This document shows positions 17,891 to 28,700 of a DNA stretch of 62,287 nt, in pieces. Position numbers and translations under genes: made by a program. Each line of letters begins with the position of its first letter. Within the stretch, counting starts at the first letter, position 1. Origin of the DNA: an uncultured Ruminiclostridium sp. (GTDB lineage Bacteria; Bacillota; Clostridia; Oscillospirales; Ruminococcaceae); the NCBI GenBank assembly GCA_947629925.1, contig CANRFO010000013.1, forward strand, positions 1-62,287, given 5' to 3'. The notes beneath the pieces were generated by a model. It was not told the origin of the DNA. It saw only the letters and a list, made by a program, of their open reading frames with translations, and ran no database searches.

Positions 17891-18508
17891 TTATCTTATG
17901 AAATTGGTCTTGGTCTTTGTAAAAGGCTCGGGAGGCTGAATATTGCTTGCCTCTTTCATTTTAAGCAGATATGCCATATTTCTGCCTATGGCGTACATCA
18001 TATCCATAGCCTCTTCGTCCTGTTCACATTCGCCCACAGCCGCGCCGTGAACGTCGTTCCAGTAGATAGAGGGGACCTGTATCATCTCGGTTATCCCGAA
18101 ATAATTGTTGATTGTGTGGTATGTATGGATAGCGCCGCCTCTGCGAAGAGCAACTACCGCCGCACCGGGCTTGAAGCGAAAATCTCTGCCCCTGCTGTAA
18201 AATACACGGTCAAGAAGGCACTTCAGCGTGCCGTTTATATCGCCGTAGTAAACGGGCGAGCCTATCAGTATTCCGTCTGAAGACGCCAGCTTTTCCGCAA
18301 TTTCGTTTGATCCGTCCTTATCTCCGAAGGCGCATTTTCCCAACTTTGCGCAGGCTCCGCAGGCACGGCAGCCCATATAGCTTTCGCTTCCCACCTGAAG
18401 TATCTCGGTTTCTATCCCCTGCTTTTCAAGCTCGTCGCATACACGCTTTAAAGCGAGATAGGTGTTGCCTTTTTTGCGGGGACTTCCGTTTATGGCTGTA
18501 ACTTTCAT
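17891..18508 (-). CDS. NADPH-dependent FMN reductase / iron-sulfur flavoprotein-like
   Basis: 205 residues from ATG at 18508; AAAGGA lies upstream, while the longer GTG start at 18529 has none. Flavodoxin-like fold: INGSPRKKGNTYLAL binds FMN phosphate, and GSPVYYGDINGTLKCLLDR is the second FMN loop. CRACGACAKLGKC (about 47-59) is the cysteine cluster of the iron-sulfur flavoprotein group. It probably transfers electrons in anaerobic redox or detoxification. Partner unknown. Confidence 0.85.
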   Translation of the reverse strand: MKVTAINGSPRKKGNTYLALKRVCDELEKQGIETEILQVGSESYMGCRACGACAKLGKCAFGDKDGSNEIAEKLASSDGILIGSPVYYGDINGTLKCLLDRVFYSRGRDFRFKPGAAVVALRRGGAIHTYHTINNYFGITEMIQVPSIYWNDVHGAAVGECEQDEEAMDMMYAIGRNMAYLLKMKEASNIQPPEPFTKTKTNFIR

Positions 18509-18581
18509 ATTATGTTTCCGTCCTTTCACTGTATTTTGCCGTATATCTATATTATCACAAAATGAATTTTATTGCAAGGTA

Positions 18582-18610
18582 TTGAAAAAATAACAGGAAA
18601 ATGATATAAT
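18582..18610 (+). promoter_or_regulatory. Sigma-A promoter
   Basis: TTGAAA (18582-18587), 17-nt spacer, TATAAT (18605-18610), 62 nt before the ATG of the membrane-anchored protein at 18672. Confidence 0.7.
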
Positions 18611-18671
18611 TTATTATAATAGTGCATGGATCTTCCCGCATACAAAGCATCGGGACCGAAAGGAGTAATTT

Positions 18672-20240
18672 ATGGAAGAAAACCAAAATCCGTATCAGCC
18701 TCAGCAGAACGAATATCAGAATATTCAGCAGAACAGCGCTCAGACTCCTCAGCAATATCCCGCAAATAATCAGGAGTACATATATCAGGAATATCAGCAG
18801 CCTGTTTACGCCGTTAAGAAAAAGATCAACCCGCTGGTAATAATCCTGCCGATAGCGTTATTGATCATAGCGGCGGCCGTTGCGCTCGTCATAATTCTGT
18901 GCGGAAAAACAAGCTATAAGGACGCGGAGACAAAGTATTTCTCAGAGCTGTACAGCGGCCTTGCTTCGGTTGACGAAAACGACGATCAGTCAGGCACGGA
19001 TATAAATATCAATTTTAAGCTTGCAAACCCGCAGATAACTGATATTATAGGCTTTTCAGATGTATCATTTGATTTTCAAAGTGTTGAACAGGGTGACAAT
19101 ATTTATAATTTGTTCAATATTGCCGCAGGTGATTTTCAGCTTAATGCCGAAAACTGGATCGGTTCGGACGGAAAGCTTGTTTTGTCTTTTCCTGATATAA
19201 CTTCTGTTTATTTAACAGGCGATATTGAAAACGGTCAGTTTGAAGGCTACGCCGATGAGTACAAAAAGTATCTGAACGCACTCGGCCGCATTGTTGGGCT
19301 TACCTCTGAAGATTATTTTGAAATGATAGGCGAGCCTGAGGTGGTAAAAAATCAGAAATTATATATTCAGGGTACCGAATATACAGCGGATAAAGCTGTT
19401 ATCAGCCTGACATACGGTCAGACCGCTCAGCTTGCAAAGGCGTTTGTGCAGAACTTGACCAATGACGAAGAAGTCATGGAAATGATTCGCGGATTATACG
19501 GATTTGATTCCGACGAGGAAGCTAAAGAAGCGCTGGACATTTACGACTTTATAGAAGATATGAATTATATTATCGACATTGCAAACAACGATATGGAAGC
19601 ATTCAGAATGACTGTCTGGATCAAGGGAAGAGATATTGTAGGCCGTGATATTGTCTATATAAACTGTGATGAAAACGTGGGCGAATTGTTCAGACTTTAC
19701 GATATGCCTGTTGATGAAGGCAAAATTATATATGTAGCCGAAGGCTCCATATTCGGAGCAACAGGCGGCGGTTCGGCTTCAGCCGATGACGCCGAAGAAG
19801 AAAGCTATATCCTTATAAACGATACGGCAAAGGGCATTATACACAACGGAACGCTGACATATTCAAGCTACGATATGGAAGTGACCGCCGAATACAGTGA
19901 CTTTGCCGTTTCGGACAATATGTTCCAAGGCAAGGCTTCCGCTGATATTGAAGGTTATGAAGTTACGCTTGATCTTTCACAAAACGGCGAAAGCAAAACA
20001 GTAAAGCTGTCTGTTCCAAATATTTGCAGCGTGGATATAACCTCTTCTCCGTCAGATCTGGAATATAAAGATATTCCGCAGATTAAAGAGGGAGAATATA
20101 TAGATTTCAATGACCTGAGCAACGGCACCGATTCCGAAGCTATGGAAAAATTCCAACAGGAATTAGAAGATTTCATTTCAGAGCTGACAGGATATGACGA
20201 CTCTTATTATGATGATCCTTATGATTACTACGATTTTTGA
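18672..20240 (+). CDS. Membrane-anchored extracytoplasmic protein, unknown function
   Basis: 522 residues. A Gln/Asn/Pro/Tyr-rich disordered cytoplasmic tail (1-52), one membrane helix (about 55-78, rich in Ile/Leu/Ala), then a large acidic outer domain of about 430 residues with two beta-rich halves. The end is Asp/Tyr-rich (YDDSYYDDPYDYYDF). I do not recognise the family; such QP-tailed, single-pass proteins are common in Ruminococcus and are often lipoprotein-like sensors or lysin-associated proteins. Own promoter and terminator; no operon partner. Confidence 0.8.
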   Translation: MEENQNPYQPQQNEYQNIQQNSAQTPQQYPANNQEYIYQEYQQPVYAVKKKINPLVIILPIALLIIAAAVALVIILCGKTSYKDAETKYFSELYSGLASVDENDDQSGTDININFKLANPQITDIIGFSDVSFDFQSVEQGDNIYNLFNIAAGDFQLNAENWIGSDGKLVLSFPDITSVYLTGDIENGQFEGYADEYKKYLNALGRIVGLTSEDYFEMIGEPEVVKNQKLYIQGTEYTADKAVISLTYGQTAQLAKAFVQNLTNDEEVMEMIRGLYGFDSDEEAKEALDIYDFIEDMNYIIDIANNDMEAFRMTVWIKGRDIVGRDIVYINCDENVGELFRLYDMPVDEGKIIYVAEGSIFGATGGGSASADDAEEESYILINDTAKGIIHNGTLTYSSYDMEVTAEYSDFAVSDNMFQGKASADIEGYEVTLDLSQNGESKTVKLSVPNICSVDITSSPSDLEYKDIPQIKEGEYIDFNDLSNGTDSEAMEKFQQELEDFISELTGYDDSYYDDPYDYYDF

Positions 20241-20434
20241 TTACATTGTTTAAAGATAAGACAGCCGCAAATACAGTTTTTTATTAAAAAAGTTCCTATC
20301 CTATGGCGGAGGATTTGAAGCGGATAAAGAAAATCGGTATGCCAGCTCAGAGGCGGTCAGCAGCTGATTGCTTGCTGATATTGCTGACGTTATCGTAATT
20401 TTCCGCTTGTTTATCCTAACATATTATTAAACAA

Positions 20435-20460
20435 AAAAGCAGACTTTTCAGTCTGCTTTT
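20435..20460. terminator. Bidirectional terminator
   Basis: AAAAGCAGACT (20435-20445) pairs with AGTCTGCTTTT (20450-20460); T-tracts on both strands. It serves the convergent genes ending at 20240 and 20486. The bases 20241-20434 hold no ORF that I can support. Confidence 0.8.
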
Positions 20461-20485
20461 ACTTTTATAAGCTCTGTTATATTTC

Positions 20486-21070
20486 TTAAAGCTGTTCTTC
20501 GTCTTTATCCGAAGCGGCAAAAATATCTGTTTCGTCCTCGGAATCGTTATTTCCTGCAAAATCAAGAGACGGGATTTCATCGTCAGGATCTTCAAAAGCT
20601 ATCTCATCATCGTAAGCTTGAGCTTCAGCAGGAGCCGTGTTTATAGAAGTGACAAGATTTTTAAGCTCTTTTATATTATCCTTGACGCCGCCCGCAGTCT
20701 CCTTTACCTGCTCTTTTATACCGCCCGCAGTCTCTTTTACATGTTCCTTTATATCCCCCGCGGTTTCCTTTACCTGTTCCTTTATTCCGCCTGCGGTTTC
20801 CTTCATCTGTTCAACGGTCTCTTCGCCCTTTTTGACCATATCCTCGCTCTTAACCTGCTTGATACCTTCGGATATTTTGTCTGCGGTAGTCTTTATTGTG
20901 CCTACGGCATACATGGAAGCTCTGCGGACTTTATCGCCTGCGCTCCTTTTTTCGGTATACTCGGTGTATGAAGCGGTTTCCTCTTCCTTCTGATCGGACA
21001 TTTTCTTGTAAACGTAGTAGCCGACGCCTGCTACGCCTGCCAGTGCCAGTAAAGCGGTCAATGTTTTCAT
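20486..21070 (-). CDS. YtxH-like protein with 11-residue amphipathic repeats
   Basis: 194 residues. The N-terminus is a single hydrophobic segment (LTALLALAGVAGVGYYVYKK) as in YtxH proteins. Residues about 85-130 hold four tandem copies of an 11-residue amphipathic unit (KEQVKETAGGI and variants), followed by an acidic tail. Such 11-mers form long helices as in LEA or apolipoprotein-like stress proteins. I infer a membrane-tethered stress or envelope spacer role. The repeats are also 33-bp repeats in the DNA. Confidence 0.75.
   Translation of the reverse strand: MKTLTALLALAGVAGVGYYVYKKMSDQKEEETASYTEYTEKRSAGDKVRRASMYAVGTIKTTADKISEGIKQVKSEDMVKKGEETVEQMKETAGGIKEQVKETAGDIKEHVKETAGGIKEQVKETAGGVKDNIKELKNLVTSINTAPAEAQAYDDEIAFEDPDDEIPSLDFAGNNDSEDETDIFAASDKDEEQL
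20690..20815 (-). repeat. 33-bp tandem repeats coding for the 11-residue helix repeats
   Basis: Four near-identical 33-bp units encode KEQVKETAGGI-type repeats in the YtxH-like gene. Copy number could vary between strains by slippage. Confidence 0.7.
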
Positions 21071-21173
21071 ATCTTACCCTTTCTCGGAGCATGAACAGCC
21101 CCTTTTTTATTTGCACGATCTATCTGATAAATAATTTTACCATAAAATTCCAAAAAAGTAAATAGAATTAAAT

Positions 21174-21848
21174 TTATTTTTTAAAAAATGCTTCAAGATA
21201 ATATATGGGAAGTCCCATTTCAGTGAAGCGTTCTTCATATTCAGTGATAATATTCCCCGTGATCTTGCTGTTATGTAGATCAAGTGAAACATTTCGCAGG
21301 CTCCAGCCGTTCTGGGAAAAATTTTCAACGGAAAATTCAAACAATCGCTGATTATCTGTTTTTTGCTTTATATAGCCGTTTTCGGAAAGTATGTGGGAAT
21401 AAATTTTCAGAAAAAGCGGGTGGGTCAGGCGGTGCTTGGCATAGCTTTCCTTGGGGTACGGGCAGCTGAAGTTAAGATAGATAAGCTCAACGCTTGACGG
21501 ACACAGCACCTTTTCCAGATATTCGGCTTTTCCCGCATAATATTTCAGATTTTTCACGCCGCTGTCGCGGGTGCGTTCCATAGCGGTGACAAGAACATTG
21601 GGAGTCTGCTCCAGAGCCAGAAAATTTATATCGGGATTTCCCTCGGCAAGCTGTTGGATAAATCTGCCTTTTCCGCAGCCTATCTCAAGATGAACAGGGT
21701 TGCTGTTGCCGAAGACCTTTTGAACGTCGAACATAGGAGCAGGTGGGTCGCCCCGCTGCTCGGCGGTATAATCGGGCAGCCAGCCGAGACAAACGTCTGA
21801 ACATTTCTCAAGGCGCTCGTCAAGGTGGCGCTTTTTTCTCATTCGCAT
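21174..21848 (-). CDS. trmB: tRNA (guanine-N7-)-methyltransferase
   Basis: 224 residues, the usual TrmB length. LEIGCGKGRFI (about 57-67) is the SAM-binding loop; LNFSCPYPKESYAKHRLTHP resembles the conserved P-[DE]-PW-x-K-x-RHxKRR block (here SCPYPKESYAKHRL), and the end TEYEERFTEMGLPIYYLEA is the family C-terminal signature. It makes m7G46 in tRNAs. The catalytic block is divergent (Cys for Asp in the FPDPW motif), noted under findings. Confidence 0.9.
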   Translation of the reverse strand: MRMRKKRHLDERLEKCSDVCLGWLPDYTAEQRGDPPAPMFDVQKVFGNSNPVHLEIGCGKGRFIQQLAEGNPDINFLALEQTPNVLVTAMERTRDSGVKNLKYYAGKAEYLEKVLCPSSVELIYLNFSCPYPKESYAKHRLTHPLFLKIYSHILSENGYIKQKTDNQRLFEFSVENFSQNGWSLRNVSLDLHNSKITGNIITEYEERFTEMGLPIYYLEAFFKK

Positions 21849-21915
21849 TTTTTGGAGTTCCTTTCAGTGGTATGTAGATAGTATAACATAAAAGGAGCAT
21901 TTTTGCAAAGGAAAA

Positions 21916-21944
21916 TTGACAGTGCAAATAAAAAATGCTATAAT
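21916..21944 (+). promoter_or_regulatory. Consensus sigma-A promoter
   Basis: TTGACA (21916-21921), 17-nt spacer, TATAAT (21939-21944); a perfect consensus promoter 28 nt before ATG 21972. Confidence 0.8.
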
Positions 21945-21971
21945 ACTCTAAAACATTTATAGGAGAAAAAT

Positions 21972-22577
21972 ATGCCCAAAATAAAATGGCTGGGAATAAT
22001 AAAGGGCGAGCCTGCGAATTATCAGAAGGGCGAACTTGCGGAAAATGCAGTTAAGATGAAAATGCCCTCCGATATGAACGAAATGATGAGCAAATCAATA
22101 ATTTTTGCTTTTCCTTTTATTATTTTGATCGCAGCTTCTGTCTTTCTTAAAGTTATGTTCAGTGAAACTTTTCCGCTGAATTTTTGGTTTATTCCTATTG
22201 GCTTTGTTATCGGGATATTGCTGGCTATACCCCATGAACTGCTTCATGCGGTGATTTTTCCGAAAAATGCTGTCGCTTATATCGGCTTCAGCAAAAATCC
22301 GCCTGCCGCCATGGTGCTTGCTTCCTACCCCATGAAAAAAGGGAGATTTATCCTGATGTCACTTTTGCCGCTGATTTTGGGAATAGCGCCTATGGTTATT
22401 TTTTGGCTTGCACCCTGTCATCTCAAAGAACTGAACGGGCTTATGCTGGGCATGGCGGCGATAGGGCTGATAAGTCCAAGTCCTGACATATACAACGTTG
22501 TTCAGGTAATCAAACAGGTGCCTAAAGGGTGCTGTGTACAGTTTTATGGTGACGATACATATTGGATAGAACAATAA
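21972..22577 (+). CDS. DUF3267 membrane metalloprotease-like protein
   Basis: 201 residues, four to five hydrophobic segments. PHELLHAVIF (about 90-99) is the HExxH-like zinc motif (HELLH) of the DUF3267 family, and SPSPDIYNVVQVIKQ near the end corresponds to the conserved third-ligand Asp region. These proteins look like site-2-protease relatives; substrates unknown. Single gene with strong promoter and terminator. Confidence 0.85.
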   Translation: MPKIKWLGIIKGEPANYQKGELAENAVKMKMPSDMNEMMSKSIIFAFPFIILIAASVFLKVMFSETFPLNFWFIPIGFVIGILLAIPHELLHAVIFPKNAVAYIGFSKNPPAAMVLASYPMKKGRFILMSLLPLILGIAPMVIFWLAPCHLKELNGLMLGMAAIGLISPSPDIYNVVQVIKQVPKGCCVQFYGDDTYWIEQ

Positions 22578-22582
22578 AAAAT

Positions 22583-22612
22583 AAGGCTGCAATTTTATTG
22601 CAGCCTTTGTTG
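22583..22612 (+). terminator. Rho-independent terminator
   Basis: AAGGCTGCAA (22583-22592) pairs with TTGCAGCCTT (22598-22607), then TGTTGTT. Confidence 0.8.
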
Positions 22613-22672
22613 TTAAATATACTAAAATGCAACCTTGAAATTTGTGTTTTTATATGAAAAATGCAAAAAAGA

Positions 22673-22702
22673 TTGAAATCGACACACAAATAGTGCTATA
22701 AT
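22673..22702 (+). promoter_or_regulatory. Promoter of the large surface protein
   Basis: TTGAAA (22673-22678), 18-nt spacer, TATAAT (22697-22702); AAGGAGGA ribosome binding site before ATG 22769. Confidence 0.65.
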
Positions 22703-22768
22703 ATAAAATAGTAATTTATAACTTGAAGTATAAGGTTACATACTTCATCGACCCCAAGGAGGAAATTT

Positions 22769-25700
22769 ATGAAAAAGATAATCGCTTTAATAACTGCTTT
22801 AGCAATCACGATTTCTGCATTTTCAGGCGTTATGATCGTTGTTGCGGAGAGTGACGAATTAACGCCTGAAGTTACTGAAGTTACGATAGACGGTCAACCA
22901 TATGAGGATGGAAAAACAGAGTGCCATAACGGATCAGAAATAGAAGCAAAGTTGACTTGGAAGATCCCCGAAGGGCAGACTCATTTTCAGTACTATTTAG
23001 GCGATATTCAATTAAACGGCAATCAAAAGAATGAAGGAACAATATACGATAAGGAAAATCAACCTGTTGGTACATGGCATTTTGACGTTGAAAGCGGAAT
23101 GATAACCATAGATCTTGACAAACCTATGGATGAATGCTGGGTACAATTTGAAGGCATAATCCCACTGGATCCCGTAGAGGACAAGGAAGGCGAAGCCAAG
23201 GATCTTTATTTTGGCGGCGAAACGTTACATATCGTTCCTTCTTATGATAAAGGCGGAAATGTAAATGTAAGTAAAAGTGTCGGGGTTGATAATTCACCCT
23301 ATTTTAATGAGGCTGACGGAACGTTTGTTATTAAAAACAAAATAATAGTCACTGTTTCTGATAACTATGTAAGCGACATAAACCTTACAGATATGCTCAG
23401 CGGGGAAAATGTTGATTTTCCAAGCGATTTTGACGTATCTGTATCCTATAAGCCTGTGGACGGAAACCCTGAACCCAATTCCGACTGTGTGGATACCTAT
23501 ACTCTTGACGTGAACGGAAAGCAATTCGATATGACTTTGCCGGGTTCTTTTGCTCCCGGAGATGTAATTGAAATAACATATGAAACTATCATTTCCATGG
23601 AAGGCATGGCAGAAGTTTTTAATGGCGACAAAAGCGTAACAGCCAACTCTGTAAGCGGAACATTTACAGATATAAAGGATTCAACGGGAGAAAAACACTT
23701 TAACGATACAACTTCTCAGCTTTATTCTTATTCCGAACCCTCCATTAAGAAGTACGGAGCTTGGCAGGATCAAGAAAAAGGCATAATCAAGTGGACAATA
23801 ACCTTTGATCCCGGCGTATACGGAGATATAGACAAATACATAAATAATCCTGATGCACTTGCTGAACTTGGAATAAAAAACCTTACAGAAACTCTCGGCC
23901 CGAACCAGACAATTTGTGATTCAGAAGGTAATCCGCTTACTTTTGACCTCAGCGGATTGACTTTGAGCGATTTTACACCTGATCCTTGGGGCAATAGTTT
24001 TACTTTTGAGTTTTACACGAAAGCTGATACAACAGAAAGCAGCGAATTTTCAAATGATGTAAGCATAAATGTTTTTGATACTGCGGTAGCTGAAGGATCT
24101 GCGTCTGTTGAAATCAAAGATCTTGATATCAAAAAAACAACTGCACAGCCAAAACCGAATGATGACGGAACGATGGACTGGTCAATACAAATATATGTTC
24201 CGTATGGAGAATATGAATCCATAACCGTCATCGATACTCCGAGCCCCGATAATGAAAATAAGTCGGGTTATACTCACAGTGTTGTAGAAGACAACATTAA
24301 AATCGGAAATGATACTGTTGAAACCGCAAAAGCAACAGTTACATCTACACCTGAAAACGGCGTTAAAATAGTTCTTCCTTATTCTTATGTTGAACAATAC
24401 AAAGGTCAATACATTACCATTACACTCAAAACAAAAGCTGAAAAGGGCGGAATCAGCGACGACGCATTTAAAGGAACCTATAACTGGGTAAATGAGGCAA
24501 AGTACTATACTGATGCTCCGAACAAATCTGTATCATCAGATGCAGCTTACGAAAAATCGGAAGCTGAGCTGCAATTAAAAAAGTATGGTGAAGCAGTTAA
24601 AACCAAAGGAGAAAATGGAGAAGATATTTACACCACAATAGCAGAGTGGCGTATCGAAGTCAGCAACTTTGTAAAATACGATTCCGATGACTGGGTCGGA
24701 AGTCTGTTCAGCGAACAAGGACTCACTCTCGACCTTACTGATACTTTGCCTGATCATATGGAATATGTAGAAGGAAGCGCATATGCTGTTCCTTATGAAT
24801 ATTCAAATCCATATGGCGATCTTCAGAAAACAGAATATCTTGATCAGGCGAAGGAACTTTTTAGCCAAGGTCTCAACATTGTGAATAATGGCAATACTCT
24901 GACAATAAAATGGAGTGCTGATGCTGCTTTGAAACAACAACTTCAGGACTTCATCAAAAGTACCAAGCTTGTTTATGATACATATACTAGTCTCGCAACG
25001 TCAATTTTCAGTAGCGGAACATCTTTAAGCATTTATTACAGAACGCAAATAAAAGAAGATTATATTGATACATTTCTCACAAGTGGCTATACCGCATTTA
25101 ACAACACAGTTGAAGGAAAAATAAATAATAAAGATGTAGGTCCGACATCTGCAAGCGTTGGGCTGAACTATAATAATAAAGCAATAGCGAAAGAAACGCC
25201 TTACGAAGACAAAACCGGTAACTCCAATACATACGACCCTGATAATTTGGATCAATACGGTATTTATTGGGAAAAAGACTGGAAAACATCTGAAAAAACG
25301 CATTTGCTTAATGTACCGTTTAAAATCGACGTAAATCCGCAAAGACTGTCATTAGGCAAAGACGGCACATTGTTTGTTGAAGATACCATGGGCGCAAGCC
25401 TGACCCTTCTTCAAGAAACTGTCAGAATAACAAATATGGACACAGGCGAAGTAGAAAAATGTATAAGTATTGACAGTACTCCTGCCGCAGACGGCAAGAC
25501 AATGTGGTCGTTTGAAATGCCTGACGGAGTACATTATAAGCTGACATATTTCTGCGAGTTGACAGCTGAAGTGGATTCAGAAGGCACTACTACGACATAT
25601 AAAGATATAGTTGACAGTTCAAACTCTGTAAAGTTTAGATTGCATCAAGGTTTAAACACCGCAAAAAGCAATCAGTTTTACTCAGTTAAATTCCCAAAAG

Positions 25701-28700
25701 CAGGTGCTTTAAAAGAACCTTCTACTGATTTAAAGCTGACTAAAGTTGACAAAGATAACAATGAAATTCATTTGTCTGGCGCTGAATTTAAATTTGAGGT
25801 CTATACTTGTGATAACACAGGTAATTTAACATTGGTTACCAATAAACGCGAGGTGGTTAAAAGTAGTACTGACGGAAGCATCACTTACTTTGCTGCCACC
25901 CATCCCGAAAATGAAATATATATGATTCAAGAGACCGAAGCGCCTGCTGATTATGATTTGGATCCAGAAAAGCATTATTATATTTGTGAAGATTATAATA
26001 AAGATTTAAAAGACGTAGTTAAGGAAAAATACGGCGCTATAACTCTGAAAAAAAATAAAACTGGAGATAATAAGTATGAATTTACATTCACAAACATAAA
26101 ATCTTCATCACAGCCAAAGACAGCTGAAGCTGGGTTAACTGTAACAAAGGAGTTTAAAGGAGGAACACTTGAAGGGGAAGACTTTACATTCCAAATTTCA
26201 CAAGTCGGAAACGAAAGCGGCATGGTGCTTCCTACTAAGACCATCGTTACCAATGATGCGGACGGAAGTGTAGACTTTGGTACGATTACATTTAACAAAA
26301 GCGGAACATTCAAGGTCAAAATTGAGGAAACAGGAAAAAATGATCAAACCATTATATATGACCCGAATCCTCGCTACATAACTTATAAAGTTGACCTTGA
26401 GGCAGATTCTCCTACGGTGGAAAAAACATATGGTGATGAAAACGAAAAAGTAACCAATCCAGCTGAATATTTGACATTCACAAATATTTTGACAAGCTCC
26501 CTTAAAATCAGTAAAAAGGTTGACGGCGACGGGGCAAAGTATGATGAAAACGAGTTTAAATTTACCGTTACACTTACGGATACAGATAAAAAACCTGTTA
26601 CGGGTAAATTCGATTGTACTAGCAATATTACTGATTTGACCAGTGTTTCAACTGATAGTGAAGGTAAAATAACCTTTAAGTTGAAGCATAATGATTGGGT
26701 CGAAATTTCTGGCATTCCCGTCGGCACAAAGTATGCAGTAAGAGAAGATTTTGAAGGGTATATTCAGGAAGCACATTATAATGAAGGAGAAATAAGTGGC
26801 AATGGGTCAACGCCTGAAGTTAAATTTATTAACAAGCGCAAAGTAGGAAGCCTTTCAATAAGCAAAACGGTTGAAAAAGCCACCGCTGAAGATAAAGAAA
26901 AGAGCTTCAAATTCACTGTTACGCTTACTGATGGAAACGAAAAAGCCTTGGTTGACCAAACGTTTGATGTTGAGTGGACTAATGCTGATAGTAATGCACC
27001 AAATACAGTTAAAACAAATGAAAATGGTGAATTTACCGTAGACCTTTCAGACGGTCAGACGATCAAAATTAAAGGCTTGCCTGAAAAGACCCATTATATG
27101 ATAGCTGAAGATGAAAAAGATGCTAATACTAAAGGCTATGAAAAAGTTTCTGAAAAGAATAGCAAAGGCGACATAAAAGAGAATGAAACTGCCGAAGTTT
27201 CATTTACCAACAAACGCATAGAAATGCCTAAAGGCAACCTTTCAATAAGCAAAACGGTTGAAAACGCCACCGCTGAGGACGAAGAAAAGAGCTTCAAGTT
27301 CACTGTTACGCTTACTGATGAAAACAAAAAAGCCTTGGATAATCAAACGTTTGATGTTGAGTGGACTCCTGCTGACAACAGTAAACCAACGACGAAAAAA
27401 ACGGATGAATACGGCAAATTCACTGTACTTCTTTCAGACGATCAGACGATCACAATTAAAGGCTTGCCTGAAAAGACCCATTATGTGATAGTTGAAGATG
27501 AAGCAGATGCTAATACTCAAGGCTATGAAAAAGTTTCTGAAAAGAATAGCAAAGGCGACATAAAAGAGAATGAAACTGCCGAAGTGACATTTACTAACAA
27601 ACGCATAGAAATTCCTAAAGGAAGCCTTTCAATAAGCAAAACAGTTGTAGATCCCGCTTCTGAAGGTACAATAACGAGCTTCGATTTCACTGTTACGCTT
27701 ACTGATGAAAACAAAATTGCCTTGGCTAATCAAACGTTTGATGTTGAGTGGACTCCTGCTGACAGCAGTAAACCAACGACGAAAGAAACAGATAAAGACG
27801 GCAAATTCACTGTATCTCTTTCACACAATCAAACAATCACAATTAAAGACTTGCCTGTAAACACCAATTATACAGTAGAAGAAAAAACATATGACAATTA
27901 TGATCAAAGCGTTTCAGGTGAAAAAGAAGGCAAGATAACCGGAGATGTTAGTGTTTCCTTTGTAAACACATATAATCAGTCACAAGGAACTGATACCGAC
28001 GATGGCAGCGGTGATAATAGTTCTGATAACAACTCCAGTGGTCCTGAAAACACTCCCAATGAACCTGACGGAGACGGCGGTGACGGCGATGGAACCCCTG
28101 ACAGCAACGGCAGCAATTCAGAAAGTGAAAAAGAACCTTCTTTCGACATTCCTACCATTCCGTCAACTCCTCAGGACACAACAAAACCTGTAGGCGGTTC
28201 ATTGACTGTCAGCAAAACTGTTGCAGGCGACGGCGCTGAAGCAGATCGTGAGTTTACATTCACGATTGAATTTAAGAACGCCGACGGAACAGTCGTCACC
28301 GATTACTTCAGCTATGGCGGCTCCAAGAGCGGTACGATAAAGAGCGGTGATACGTTTACTCTGAAGCACGGTGAAAGCATAATTATCACAAATCTGCCTG
28401 ACGGTGTTATATACAATGTATCTGAAGTTGAAACAGATGGATACATCTCAAAGTCCACCGACAGCAGCGGAATAGTTTACGCAGGACAGTCACACAGCGC
28501 GTCATTTGTGAATGAAGCAGTAACAACATCGGAAGAAACTACCACAACTGTTGCTGTTGACACAAGCAATAGTGACAACAGCCCCGACGTAACTGAAAGC
28601 AGCGTCACCGTCAGCGAGAGCAGTGCCGCCGAAAGCGCCACAACTGATAGGAACAGCGCGGTAGACGGTTACGGCGACAGTAAGGATAAGATCCCCAATA

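Noticed and set aside
20241-20434. Possible small RNA or ORF with GCAGC/GCTGAT words after the membrane protein gene
   Set aside because: Weak imperfect pairings only, no promoter, no coding frame with a start signal.
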